Of a stretch of DNA of 64,000 nt, positions 10,864 to 22,463 are shown one piece after another; within the stretch, counting starts at the first letter, position 1, and every line of letters starts with the position of its first letter. This DNA is from Strobilurus pachycystidiatus (Eukaryota; Basidiomycota; Agaricomycetes; Agaricales; Physalacriaceae). Both the position numbers and the translations under genes were made by a program. The stretch covers positions 682,001 through 746,000 of the forward strand of contig JAHLMK010000017.1 of the NCBI GenBank assembly GCA_019915135.1, written 5' to 3'. The notes under the pieces are model-generated. The model worked only from the letters and a program-made list of their open reading frames with translations, was not told where the DNA came from and searched no databases.

Positions 10864-12484
10864 ATGACCAAACACAGACTGTCCCCGGCGCCGCTCCCGC
10901 CGCCAAAGCGCCTCCATGCCGCCAGCGGATCTCACATTGCCCTGCTCCCCCGCGCGACATTCGAGTCGGCGCTGTACGACGAGCTCATCCTGTGCATATT
11001 CTCCCATCTATCTTGGGTCGACCTCTGCGAGACCCAGTCCACAAGCAGAAACTGGGCCCGGCTGGCTGCAGACAACGAGCTCTGGCGGGATCTGTATCTC
11101 AGAGTATTCGGCCGCCCCCGCCTGCGCGGCGCCAGGGGCTTCATCGGGCGCGCTGACGGCCGCGAAGTGCGCTCGTTGCCGGGCAGGGCGCGGAACGAGG
11201 ATCACAAGGATTGGAAGTGGATGTTCCGGATAAGCTCCAACTGGCGGACAGGTATGCAGGCTCTCGCGACCGTCTTGAAGAATCCCATTCACAGCGTCTC
11301 AAGGCCGTTGTTCTGTCGAACATCTACCGCCTCCTGCTCCCGATCACATACTGCTAGCTGGGCCGATCATGATACAGGCTTCGTCCAGAGTCTGTAGTGC
11401 ACCGGATATACACTTGACAGGTCCAGGTGGTGTTAAGCATGCTCTACCATGCCGACGGGGTGCGCCCTGTCGAATCACCACTCTCTGTCTCAACCAGTCC
11501 TCCCCTCTTTCTGGCGATATGCGTCTCGCTGCTTTCCTTTCCACTGGCGAATCTACGGTCTTCCACATAAACCATCACCATCTTGCATCTTCCGTGCCAA
11601 AGGTCACGCATACGCCTTCTGGACGATTTGGACGAACACCTCCCATTATCACTCACGCAGTCTACCATCATCCATTACTAGTCACCATGTCCGAAGACTT
11701 TTCGCTCTCTCTATACGACCTGTCTTCTGACACCGTCGTGCGCACAGAAAGCTTGACGTCCTTCTCTTCCTACCCTCCTGCATCCATGATCCTCTCCGCC
11801 CCCACTCCATCGACATACAAGCTAGTCCTCGCGTACGCCATTCCCGTCTACCCCAGACACTGGTCTGCCGGCGCCACAGAGCTCGTCATCACCGGCCGCG
11901 ACCCTCCCATAACCCGCGCCTCCATGCTCGAGCCGGACCACGATCCCATGACCGTCGTCTCGATGCGTTCCATCCGCTCCTTCGACATCCCCTCCGGATG
12001 GGTCGATGAACGCAAGCTCCAGTCCATGCGCGACCAGTGGGGCCGCAAGGTTCCATCCATCGCAGACATCCAGACGGACGGCAAGTGGGTTGTACTCGCG
12101 CCTGCTCAGGAACCGACCCCCCAAGGGCATCCTCTCGCAGTTGTCGCCTCAGCGATGTACTCCCCAACGACTCTACAGCTGTATCGTCTGTCCCTGCCGA
12201 CCACCGCCTCTGTCGCCTCAGGGCAGCCAAAGCTCACTTTTGTGCGCAACTTGCATGGACAGACGGGACCTGTGGCGGCGCTGGCGCTGGCGGACGGGCG
12301 GTGTGTCTCGTTGGGTCGGAATGGCGGCGTGTGGGTGTGGGATCTGGAAGCGGGTACGGGTGCGCAGGTGTGCGAGCCTTCGTCGCCGTCCTCTAGCACG
12401 GAAAGACCGGCGCTGGTCTTTGACGAGCGAAGAGTGGTTACTGCCGATATAGACGGCATGGTAATTCGTAGATTCGATGTGTGA
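10864..12484 (+). CDS. F-box protein with WD-repeat-like C-terminus
   Basis: The probable start is the ATG at 10864 (MTKHRLSP); an in-frame ATG at 10822 also exists and would overlap the LSM2 start. An F-box lies near residues 35-80 (LYDELILCIFSHLSWVDLCE, then ELWRDLYLRVFG), which typically docks Skp1 in an SCF ubiquitin ligase. The first exon ends at the GT at 11252. The next frame (open to 12484) can be joined in the right phase at an AG before 11358 or at one near 11421; I could not decide between them. The C-terminal ~370 residues have beta-propeller character (SGDMRLAAFLSTGE, LLVTMSEDFSLSLYDL, HGQTGPVAALALADGRCVSLGRN with GGVWVWDLEAG), so substrate recognition by WD-like blades is likely. 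The substrate is unknown. Confidence 0.75.
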
Positions 12485-13445
12485 TTTTACAGACAGATTT
12501 ATCCTTTATATCTACTTATATGAGTGTTGTATACTAGAATGTACGTGTGTTTTTAGGCAATATCGCGTCTGCTTGTATCGGCCCATCCTGAGAGACACAA
12601 TTCCTCGGATGCTGCGAAGCGAATAGCGAGGTAGCGAGTATGCGTCATGGTATGAGTCGAGCTCCCTAACGACTGAGTGCTGTCGAGGAGCAAGTTCAAT
12701 GATTGTTCCCGGTCAATATCAGGTTCAATCAGTAAAGACCGTAATTCTCGCGTTAGCACTCACGACACTTCCAACCAGAGCGATCGACTCAGGCTGCACT
12801 CATTATACAATGATATCTCACATCACCTGGCATTCATACAGTAGTAATACAATTACAAGTTAAGATTCGAATTAGGAGAATCGCTTCCTTCATGCTATCT
12901 CAATCACGATCTTACCGCTACACAAGAGAGCAAATCAGTAACGCTTCCCAGAACACAGAGTTGCAACCCACATATTCTTGTTCGCTTCCATCTCTATGAC
13001 ATTATACATCGGCAAAAAATCAAATAAGTGGTTTGACTGTATAGATGTGATTATATACTGTGTATTGTAGAATGGAAGCGAGCTTTTACAGCCCAGATGT
13101 GATCACAGACTCGGTCAAGTGGCACAGCGATGCTGTACCGGTTGTGCAGCTGAAGGTATGTGTGGTGTGCAGCGAGGATTGTGAACTATGTAATGTGGTT
13201 TGTGTGGGTCTACATGCGCACATTGCTGTAGTGCGCCCCGAATATGGTCCCCAGAGCCCTGAATAAGGTAATCGTCGGTCAGCCAGACGGCTCAGACCGA
13301 CAGTGCCGATCAATCCATATTCTTTCCCTGACACCATAATCATCGGGCAACAGGCTGTCGGCTTCACCTTTAATAATGAATAGTGGGATACTTCGTCCCA
13401 TCCCCTCTCTTTTCTTGCCTCCCCTGCTATCCTGCAGTTATCGTT
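12485..13445. other. Intergenic; presumed left flank of the integrase/HECT-like cluster
   Basis: No supported gene. I compared this stretch by eye with 22464-23230 for terminal inverted repeats and found none beyond 8-10 bp matches. Minus-strand frames over 13086-13619 have no recognisable content. The promoter of the HECT-like gene should lie just before 13446. Confidence 0.4.
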
Positions 13446-16400
13446 ATGCCTGTAGTTGACGATGAGGTATGTATGTTTCGCTGGGGCAAATTCCACGAGT
13501 CTATATCTTCTCAGGCCTACAATGCATTCCTTCGGTTTGCTGCAGCCCAGGAGAATAGCCAACAAGCACCATCTTCGGATTCGACTGTAAGCCGATATAT
13601 GCAGGCCACTTCGGGTCAAGGTGTGTGTGCCGACATGTACAGTATCGGATCTATGGCTAAGTCATCTACTAGGTCTGCCACCGAACTCGCAGCCCATCCA
13701 GCATGTTTATCAGGCTGGGGGCATACCATCTACTCTCACCAATCCGGCTCCCCTGACACCAACCCTTCTTCCATCGTTCCATGGCACCCTGAACACTTCT
13801 TCGGTCAACCAGCAGCGACTTGCATCGTCCAGCTCTAGCTCTGGTCAGGGAAACCAACTTGCTCGCCGGGGTCGTCGTCGTACCAGTCAGCCTCGGGCAC
13901 GAGGTCCAGCCCAGGCCCCTCCTGTCCTTCCTCGTGCAACTCGGGAGACTGGATCGGTTGCCAATCGCTGTCTTGTAACCGAAAATGGTGTGCAGAAGCT
14001 TAGGATCCAGGTTCTTGTCTACCCACCAATTGATGTGGTAAGTTGTGTCGTATCCTTCATCATCAGGAATCATCTCATGTTTGCGAGTAGGAAGCCGATG
14101 AGAGCCCTCAGCGAAAGTTTTTCCAGCTCAGTCTGACCGAGATCATCGAGTACTCCACCGAAGAAAACCTGGCTTATACATTCCAGCTCCCCCTCGATAC
14201 CACTATTGCTGCTATCATCACGACTATCGTTCACCTCATGCAGGACAGTTCGTCTCGCTACCAGTTCGCTCGGCCTGCCCACTCGAATGCAGTACCAGCC
14301 CTTCGTCTCCTCGCCTTTCTCAACAAGGGCTCCCCTCGCAAGTTAGATGGCCTTTCTTACCTTCAGCCTATGGTTCATCGCCCTAATACGACCCTCGGTG
14401 AAATTGCATCTGATGCTAATCGCTTTGCTGTTGGGGACCGAGCAGTAACAGACGACAACTATCTTCTCATCAACATGGGTAAGTCTTACTCTGTATTCGC
14501 CAACTGTTTCTAAATCATACATAGTTGTTGCTCGTGGTCCACTGAGCGGTATCTATCGGGGCCGACGGCATACCACATGTCTCCAAGCTCGCTTTGCATA
14601 CTTCTTCCCAGCCGATGATAATTATAGAGATCGCTCGGAAACAGAACAGCAAAACTGGTGCGAGTCCGAGGGCGAGGAAATTGAAGAAGAAGCTGTTCGT
14701 ACACTGCTTACTGCCCCATTGCCGACCACTACGACAACCTCTTCAACGACCATCTCGTCACTCTCCTCGGCAGCTTCGTCGACAGCGATCCCGGCATCTC
14801 CTACAGCAGCTTCTTCGTCAGCAGCCTCGGTGCCTCCACCAGCTTCTTCGCTGACTGCAGCTTCAGTGACAGCTTCGCCGACAGCGACCTCACTATCGCC
14901 CGATCCCACAGCTAATTCACCACTGCTCTTGGCAGTCTCATCCCTTCCCTCGCCTACCCCACCATCCATCACCGAGACTTCGGCAGGCTCATCGCCTACT
15001 GCATCTTTTCCACCCCTTCCCCCATCTATTTGGGACAATACTGCCACCCCGAGTGCTCTGCCCGAGGGGCAGCCCGATCTTCACACCATGGACAACTTCA
15101 CCGATCATATCCAGTCTACTGTTGGCTGCTACGACCGTCTCCATATCACAGGTATCAGTGTCGAAGACTCAGCAATTGCTCTTCTCAGCAAAGTAGAGGA
15201 ATGTGCAAAGGCGAACGACTACTCGCTGCTACTGTCCAGCAGTCGCGACTTCAATGTGTAAGCCTTACTTATTCTAGCCTGCACCCCAGCTGAATCCTTT
15301 TGTCTAGACGAGGTGGGAGGTCATTTGGCCCAGGAGTTGAGAACGAGATTATCTGGGCTGCCTGGTATCGCCTTACAGGCAGTAACACACAGGCTCAGTA
15401 TCTCCAGACGATGCAGCCTGGCTTTACCTCTCTTCGGTGCCTCCCATTCCAGTCACCTGATCGCTGTACCTCGATGAAGGTTCTTGGTGCGATGGCTGGA
15501 CTTTTGTTATCCCGAACACAGTACCCAGCTACCCTCATGCCAACTTTCCTCAAGTACATCATCGGTCGGGGTAATCTCCATGTTCTCACCCAGTCCTTCA
15601 TCCGCGAGTGGTTCCCTACTGTCGAGCGAGATATCAGTACCTGGATCTCGGCTGGTCATACAGGCGACATCTCGGCCTTCAATGACTACTTCATATCGTA
15701 TCATGGTCACCCAGTAAGTCTTCTTCGTACTGCCATGCACCACTATTTGCTCATATATAATACAGGCCAGTGTCTACAGTGTTCGCACACCCGAGCTTCA
15801 CACCCATCTTGCTGCAGATATGCTCTATACATATACTGTCTGTGCTTCGGGTACCCCATCCCATGGTGATCTTGCTGCTTTTGCTGCAGGTTTTGATCTG
15901 CCATGTCCACTTGACGATGGCCATTTCTCGTTTGTTGAGGTATTTACCCACACTTAACTGCATGTATTGCCCTAATTTCATTCATAGGCTGTTCGCTCAT
16001 ACACAGGGGGGCCTGAGATCTTCCTTGCTGAAGTCTCTACCTCTTATATCAATGATGTGGCTGCACTCGACGACCATCTTTCTATCCAGACTGGTTCCCC
16101 AACACAGGTCGCAGATATGCGACAGCTCATCGGTCCTCAGTTTTCATTTCGCTCGCTGATCATGGGATTTCTTACCCGAAAGGGCAAGCCAAACCCGACC
16201 GAGTTTAACGAGCAGATTGGTGGATTCCACTCGCAGATTCCTGTAGATGACACTGACATGGATTCGGCTGGCTATCGGTCTCGTATTCTTATATGGGCTG
16301 CAACAGGCTCGCCTCTCCTTCAGATCGGTGGCAATCCAGTCCAGGTAAGCTTACTTATCTTCGGGCATCCTCATATTTAAAGCTGGTATCTAGATTCAGG

Positions 16401-16642
16401 CTGTAAGCACTTCGAGTGCATTATATGACCCCGATCCCAATGTTCGCGAACTTATGGCTAGCCAGGGTGTCATCGCTTTTGCTACATGCACCCCAGCCCT
16501 CTATTACCCATATACTTATCTCCAGATGCTGGCGAGAGAGGCGAGGGGTATGCGAGACAGTGAGCAGAAGTTTTACGAGACTTTTGATTTCTGGTTCTTA
16601 GTTCAGTTACTCAATGGAATCGGTAAACATTCGCGAGCTTAG
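13446..16642 (+). CDS. HECT-like (E3 ubiquitin ligase-like) protein of the integrase cluster
   Basis: This is a multi-exon gene of about nine exons and roughly 900 residues. The start ATG is at 13446, with exons 13446..13466 and 13515..13586. Later exons carry the frames around 13673-14038, 14120-14478, 14525-15258, 15308-15714, 15767-15939, 15988-16345 and 16395-16642, each joined by GTAAGT/GTATGT...AG introns. A Thr/Ser/Ala-rich low-complexity stretch spans ~14719-15010. The C-terminal ~330 residues resemble a HECT domain: an N-lobe start RGGRSFGPGVENEI, then RSRILIWAATGSPLLQ where HECT enzymes have an R..FL.FVTGS..LP segment. FATCTPALYYPYTYLQML follows, with exactly the TC-x3-L-x2-P spacing of the catalytic cysteine loop. 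If correct, that Cys would form the ubiquitin thioester. The assignment is by motif only. The gene is transcribed toward the tRNA-like element and the next plus-strand gene. Confidence 0.55.
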
Positions 16643-16699
16643 ATACTTACTAAACAACTTTCTCGATATCATTTTGTCGTACTTTACTTACAGTGACCC

Positions 16700-16836
16700 A
16701 AAAAAATAATGTTTCAATGAAATCTGGATGGTTAAATATACGGGCAGCGGGGGGGTTTGAACTCTTACCTTTGCGGAATCAGTTCATAATCGTTTACACA
16801 GATCGGCGAACCGTTAGACCACTAGACTAAATAGCT
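16700..16836 (-). ncRNA. tRNA-like element with Pol III promoter boxes (degenerate)
   Basis: On the minus strand an A box, TAGTCTAGTGG (16829-16819), matches TRGYNNARNNG exactly. A B box, GAGTTCAAACC (16764-16754), lies 54 nt downstream, wider than an intronless tRNA and compatible with a small intron. A run of seven T (16706-16700) would terminate Pol III. The T-arm and acceptor stems do not pair well (AAGAG against CCCCC), so I do not call a functional tRNA or an anticodon. It may be a tRNA pseudogene, a tRNA-derived short element or a small Pol III RNA. It sits between the HECT-like gene and the 16943 gene. Confidence 0.5.
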
Positions 16837-16942
16837 TTATTCTTTGCTCCCTCTGTATGCCACTTGTGTCTATCTGCCTCACAATATGAGTCATATTTGA
16901 CGATGTGACTCATACCCACAATCTCTTCGTCTTACCATCACC

Positions 16943-18751
16943 ATGGCTCGCAAAAAGTCTGCTGGTACCCCATGTATGCTTTGCCCACTCCTGTACTCAG
17001 AGTGTCTCATATATTTACTGTCACAGTTCGTCAATTTATCCTACAGCACCTCTCTCTGCTTCGTGAATCTCTTGCTGCTGATAATCCTGCTACAACTTCA
17101 GCTACTGCCCGCTACTCTCTGCTTGCTGGTGCCCCATCTCATGCTACTTTCACTGGTCCTGCTGCTGGTGTAGGTTTTCATCATCTAGTGCTGTCTTTTA
17201 TTCAATTTTGGCCCAGTGGTACTGCTTCGCCGTCGAAGTTCAGCAGGTTCTGCAGCAGACCCCGGCACATAAGCTACTGGCAGCAGCACTCTTGGCTGAG
17301 GCTAAAGCAGAAAAAACTGCTGCTGATGCCCACCGGGCGTCGCATCAGCAGAAGCGCTCGCTAGTTCGTCATTATTTTTTTACTTTTCGACTACATCTTA
17401 GACGTTTTCTAGATGCGGGAGCTTGGTGCTGGTACTGGAAGTACCAAACACCGCAGCACCTCTTTCAGTATGTTTGCTTTGGAGGCTCTCATGCAGGGCT
17501 TCCAAGGCGATATAACTGCGGCTGCTGCAGCAGTGCGGGAGCAGTTTGGGCTGCGTCTTATAGTCCGCCCTACTATTCCTGCCAACCGGTATAAACGCTG
17601 CTATGATCTGATTGAGACAGATGCCCAGATACCTGAAGTTAAATCCCGGCATGGATATTATCTTGTCAACGAGGATACGGGTTTCTGCGTCATTCCTTAT
17701 GATGAATCCGCAGTTGTTGTTCGTGATGCTGGTAAAGACGGTATGTTTTTCCGCACACTCACATATACAGATTATTAACCTTCTACATAGGCCTAGTTCT
17801 GGAGCTGGTAGTACTGCGCAATATTCCCGGCGACTCTGAAGTCCGCACTCCAGTTCTGGACTGGCTGACTGGTGTCGTTATTGAAGCCTGTGGTAGCCGG
17901 CGCAATGTCCGCGTAAGTTTCATGAATAATCTGTAAATATAGATATTCATACCATCATAGCCAAACCATCCGGGATTCATGGCACAGATTGGCTTTACAA
18001 TGGGCCAACGCAACAAGCCACAGTTTGGTTATGCAGTGTCTTTTGTCAAGAAAAGTCTTACCGATGAGGACCGCACCCGCCAAGATACTGAATTAATTGG
18101 TGCTCTCAGTCTTTTCTGGTCACTGGTGTGGGCGTACATGCCTGCCGAAATCATGAAAACTGTCAAAGATATGCTTGATGGTACTTTTCCATATCCTACA
18201 CTTGCCACTGATAACGTTCCCCCCGGTATGTTCATTATTTGATATTTATAGCTGTTTTTCTGATGAATCTTAGGATGTGGATTCAGCTTCAACGTGAATG
18301 ATGTTGAATACCGGTTCAGTACCGCCGAGCGCTGTCCACCAGAAGGAACAGTTACTGCAGGATATCAAGCGTATGATTCAGTAATCCAAATTCATGCATA
18401 AGTTGTTAACTTTGAGTATAAAGGTGGTCTCATGTTGATCCTGTGTGGATTCCTTGGGCATTTGCAGGAACTGTCGGGCGTACCATACCTGACAACTACC
18501 AGCTTCCTACAGCTCAGCATGGTAGCAACTTTGTGGATCTCGATCTGGAAATTGTTGTCCAGCAGGCTGCTGGTACCTGTCTTGCATTTCAACCGCACCA
18601 CAAGCATGGTACTACTTTGAAATCTGGATCAGCAAACTATATTCTTTTCTTAGGATCAACGGAACGGGCACGGAAGGGGTATACTCGGTTAGGTGATGAA
18701 ATCGAGCGTTTCTTATCATGCTCTACTCATGAAGAGGAAGAAAGTAAATGA
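16943..18751 (+). CDS. Possible 2OG-Fe(II) oxygenase-fold protein of the integrase cluster
   Basis: The start ATG is at 16943 (MARKKSAGTP) and the gene has about eight exons and roughly 480 residues. A GTATGC intron follows codon 10, and the last intron (18371-18423) brings YQA together with WSHVDPVWIPWAFAG. The N-terminal third is helical and Ala-rich with a KAEKTAADAHRASHQQKR stretch. The C-terminal half contains HVD (iron-type H-x-D), then FVDLDLEIVV, GTCLAFQPHHKHGTT (a candidate distal His) and YILFLGSTERARKGYT with basic residues where the co-substrate would bind. This order fits the double-stranded beta-helix oxygenase pattern. The alternative is an unrelated jelly-roll-like protein. 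No family is firmly recognised and no substrate is proposed. Confidence 0.45.
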
Positions 18752-18911
18752 TGGATAATCACTCTATAATTTACCAATTTTCCATATGATTTCTGTCACC
18801 CGTTATTTGGTAAACTTAAGTATATTAATAAAAGTTGGAGTACGTAAACTATAAGCCGTGTGCTAAATATGAAGAGATCAAATATGCTACAGTGAATAAT
18901 AAGTAGACGGG

Positions 18912-20433
18912 TTATACCGGATTAAGATAAGGAATAAAACGATTGCGCTTGTTAAGAATATGATTTTGCACAATCTGAGCAGCACATCGCTCCTCAAATA
19001 ATGAAGATTGAAGGTTGGGAATACGCTGTTGCGCCCATAGTCCATTATTACGAAAGATGGCTTGAATACCTGTATATTCCGCATATAAAGACCCACCTAG
19101 AATGTAAATCAAAATCAAATCAGAAGAACATTATAGCACATACTGTATGCTCCAGTCCACGTAGAAGCAGCAACACCTTCTGCCCATAGAATACCAGCGA
19201 CTTTCTTCTTATACGTAGTCACACTCCAATCTACCGTTTGGAGAACATCGGCAGTTGAATATTGAAAAGTCTCCAACTTTGCCATTCCAATAGCACCGCG
19301 GTCATTGCGGAAATGGGGTAGACCGATGCGGACCAGTGCTTCCGTAAGTATACGGAATTGCTCCAAAAGTTGGATAAGAGGAAGTGGTCTGCGTCCTTGT
19401 GGTGTGCGTGCTACCTGAACACTCCTGGTGAATGTTACAAGATCCATCCCAAAATGTCTAAAGACATCGGCAATGGATGTGATCAACGTAGGTGGTGTAG
19501 TAGAGTGCAAGGAGTTTGAGAGTGACAGCATCGATGTTAAATGAGGCAAATCTAGAGAAGATGACAGTGTGGCAAGAGAGCCTGGAGATGATGACGGCGG
19601 TCTAGTCGGATGATCTGGTTCCGGAGATTCAAGCGGTGGTGTGGTCCAACGCAAAGAATCTAAGGGTTCCAGCGGTGTCGTAGAATGAAGGGAGTGCGGC
19701 GATAATTCTAGCAATGACCGTGGTAGCTGCATCGGGACTGTATACTCCAGGATATCACTAGTAGCGCCTAGTGGAATAGATTGTGCCGGGTGCGCCACTG
19801 CTTCGAATGAAAGAAAAAAGTGATGGCGAATATCGGCTGAGAAGAAATGAAGGGTGCGGCTGACTGTCTGTAGAAATGGAGATGGAGTTGTAGCATCTAC
19901 ACCTAACAGTTCATCGTGAACTGAAAAGTGTAGTGGATCGGCGAGTTCAGGACCACCTAGTAAGGCTGAGAGTGGACCGAGAGAACGATATTGGCTGGCA
20001 AGATCACTTCCAAGCTCCAATGTACTGCCAGTCATATGAACTGTCTGTGCAGTCGCAACTGTAAAAGCTGAAGGATGGGCAAAGATATAGCACAGATGCT
20101 GGTGTAGGGTAGGTGGCTGGAGAGAGAAGGAAGGCGAAGGAGTGTGTAAGGCCTGAAATAAGGCTGCAAGAAAAGTCGGTGCTCGGACTGATCGCACCCA
20201 GGTGGAATTATCAATGGCATATCGTTGGCAGGACCAGACATCATCAATGTGAATCCCAAAGCAGTTGATGGATGTGGGTCCTACGAAGTTAACGATGGAG
20301 CCATTGCCGAGAAGGAGAGTGGCCGAAAATGAAATTGGCTGTAAAACTATTGTTTTTAAATATTTGCTTGCAGAAAAGCAGGCCAATAAGTCTTACCAAA
20401 CTCGCTGAAGACATTGGCGACAGATTCTTCCAT
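18912..20433 (-). CDS. Unrecognised protein of the integrase cluster
   Basis: The model is complement(join(18912..19096,19144..20346,20397..20433)), giving 474 residues; all junctions close in frame. The last intron is GTATGT...TAG, 47 nt; the first could end at the AG before 20346. The start is MEESVANVFSEF. The middle carries LLGNGSIVNFVGPTSINCFG and IHIDDVWSCQR; a Ser/Pro/Leu-rich linker lies around residues 230-300; the end contains GSLYAEYTGIQAIFRNNG and a basic tail. No known domain or signal peptide is seen. It is divergent from the integrase gene, with 52 bp between the two start codons, suggesting a shared promoter and co-membership of one unit. Confidence 0.65.
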
Positions 20434-20485
20434 ATAAAGGAAGGAAGCAGAATGAACAGTCACATGACGAAGTGATCACACTTCA

Positions 20486-22463
20486 ATGACGACAGATCAC
20501 CACATACAAATCTTGATCACCAACCTCGATCATCACCAAGCGATGGAGGCCAACTTGAACGAGCCAGCACCAACTCCATCTCTTCCTGCCAATGAACTTC
20601 TCAATGCCTTTCGCCAATATTATCGCCGCTTTGAGCAGAACACTCGGGAGGCAATCGATAGTCAGGCTGATAGTGTTGTTCTGTGGCGATTAGGCGATGA
20701 TCTTGATCACTTCACAGATCTTATTCATGAAGTATGGGAGCTTCTTTATGATTGCAGATCTCTAATTGATTATTCATAGTTCCGAGCGATCTTTGTGGAA
20801 GCAGAATGGCTCCTCATCGTCAGCAATCTCAATGCACTCCAGCAAGATGTTCGCATGCAGTACGAGCGAATTCTTGAAGAGTCACATTTTGGCCGGCCCG
20901 AGATTGTGCAAGAGATTCACGATGGAGGCCGTGGACGTCCTCGCATAGTTATTGACCGTGGATTCTTGGAGTGGGCCCATGGATTGCGGTCTACCTCTGG
21001 TATTGCTCGCTTTCTTGGTGTATCGCGGCGCACTGTGCGGGCTCATCTTCTAGAATATGGTCTTGCTGAGGAGCAGGAGCAGCCAGCAAATCTACGGCCT
21101 AATCCAGTAGTCGATGATTTGGAGCCGTCTGACGACACTGGCTTACTCGCCCCTCTCCCCCCATCCGAAACAGATGATCCCGAAATCACATCCTATACAG
21201 CTCAGCTTTCTACTATTCCTGACGAGGAACTTGACGATTTACTATTGCGTCTGCGTCGTCATTTTCGTCAGGCCGGTATATCCATCTTCGATGGTATGCT
21301 GCGCCGCCTTGGTCATCATATTCCTCGCGAGCGGATCAGACAGTCTCTACGCCGTATCGATCCCGTTCAGCGGGTCTTCCAGCGCATTCAAATTCGCCGC
21401 CGTGTTTATAGTGTCCCAGGCCCAAATTCATTATGGCATCATGATGGACAGCATGGTAAGCAGTACTACATTCTTGTATTTTATCACTCATACACAGATA
21501 CAATAGGATTGATACGCTGGGGGATTATCATTCATGGCTTCATTGATGGGTATTCGCGACTCATTGTTGGGTTGCGGGCTCATAACAACAACATGGGTGC
21601 AACAGTTCTTGGTCTCTTTCTAGAGGCAGCTGCACACTATGGTATACCGTCCCGTCTCCGTGGCGATCATGGTACCGAGAATATCTTAGTCGCAGCTTGG
21701 ATGGAAGAGTTCATGGGTATTGGCCGTGGTTCATATATTTGGGGAAGGTCGGCAGCCAATTTACGCTTTGAGAGACTAGGTCTAGAATAATCTTTATCAT
21801 AGGAGTGTACACAATGTTCGCATCGAACGTCTCTGGGTCGACATCACCGTTCAAATTGGTGCCACTTGGTCGGAAGCATTCATAATGCTTGAACTGCGCT
21901 ATGGTCTCAACATCAATAATGTTCACCATATTTGGCTTCTCCATTATCTGTTTCTGGGCACAATCAACCAGCAGCTCACATTCTTCATCGAGAGCTGGAA
22001 CCATCACCCGATCCAGATGCGACACGGACCAAATCGATCTCCTATAGATCTCTTTGGGTTTGACATGTTCGTTCATGGTGTACGAGGTACTCCTTTGGGG
22101 CCCGATGGAATCCCAGAGGTACCCCCAGAGCACAACGGATCTGACGAAAACCTCCCCTTGGAGGAGTTGGAGGTGTATGGTGTTGACTGGGCAGGTCTCC
22201 GCGAGGAGCCACTCCTTCGATCTCGCGAGACGAACAATCCAGACAACGAAGCTTCTACCTCCTGGCTGGGTCGCACAGGACCACCAGATAATCTCAGCAG
22301 CATCCCTGTTGATCCACCAGACCAGCCTTTCAGCGAACACGAGATATATGGACTATCAGTTGCACTTGCTCCCTTCGCAGGAGGTGTCAGTGATGAGGAA
22401 GTAGCTCGCTTATGGATGGAAGGTCTTACTCTCGCTCGTCTCATACATCCAGACCTGTTTTAG
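20486..22463 (+). CDS. Retroviral-type integrase core (D,D,E) protein
   Basis: The model is join(20486..20731,20780..21455,21498..21747,21803..22463), giving 610 residues; every intron is 42-55 nt and phases match. A second ATG at 20542 is a possible start. Residues ~130-160 hold a helix-turn-helix-like segment (GIARFLGVSRRTVRAHLLEYG). The catalytic core follows: LWHHDGQHD, HGFIDGYSRLIVGL (first Asp), RLRGDHGTENILVA (second Asp) and SVHNVRIERLWVDI (Glu in RIERLW). These give the RNase H-fold DNA strand-transfer site. No H2C2 zinc finger, protease or reverse transcriptase is encoded nearby, so this is not a standard LTR retroelement. The C-terminal ~130 residues are acidic with Pro-rich patches. 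Similar stand-alone integrase-core proteins are common in basidiomycetes. The frame is intact. Confidence 0.85.

Noticed and set aside
20486..22463. LTR retrotransposon interpretation of the integrase gene
   Set aside because: No reverse transcriptase, RNase H, protease or gag frames and no LTRs were seen within several kb on either side.
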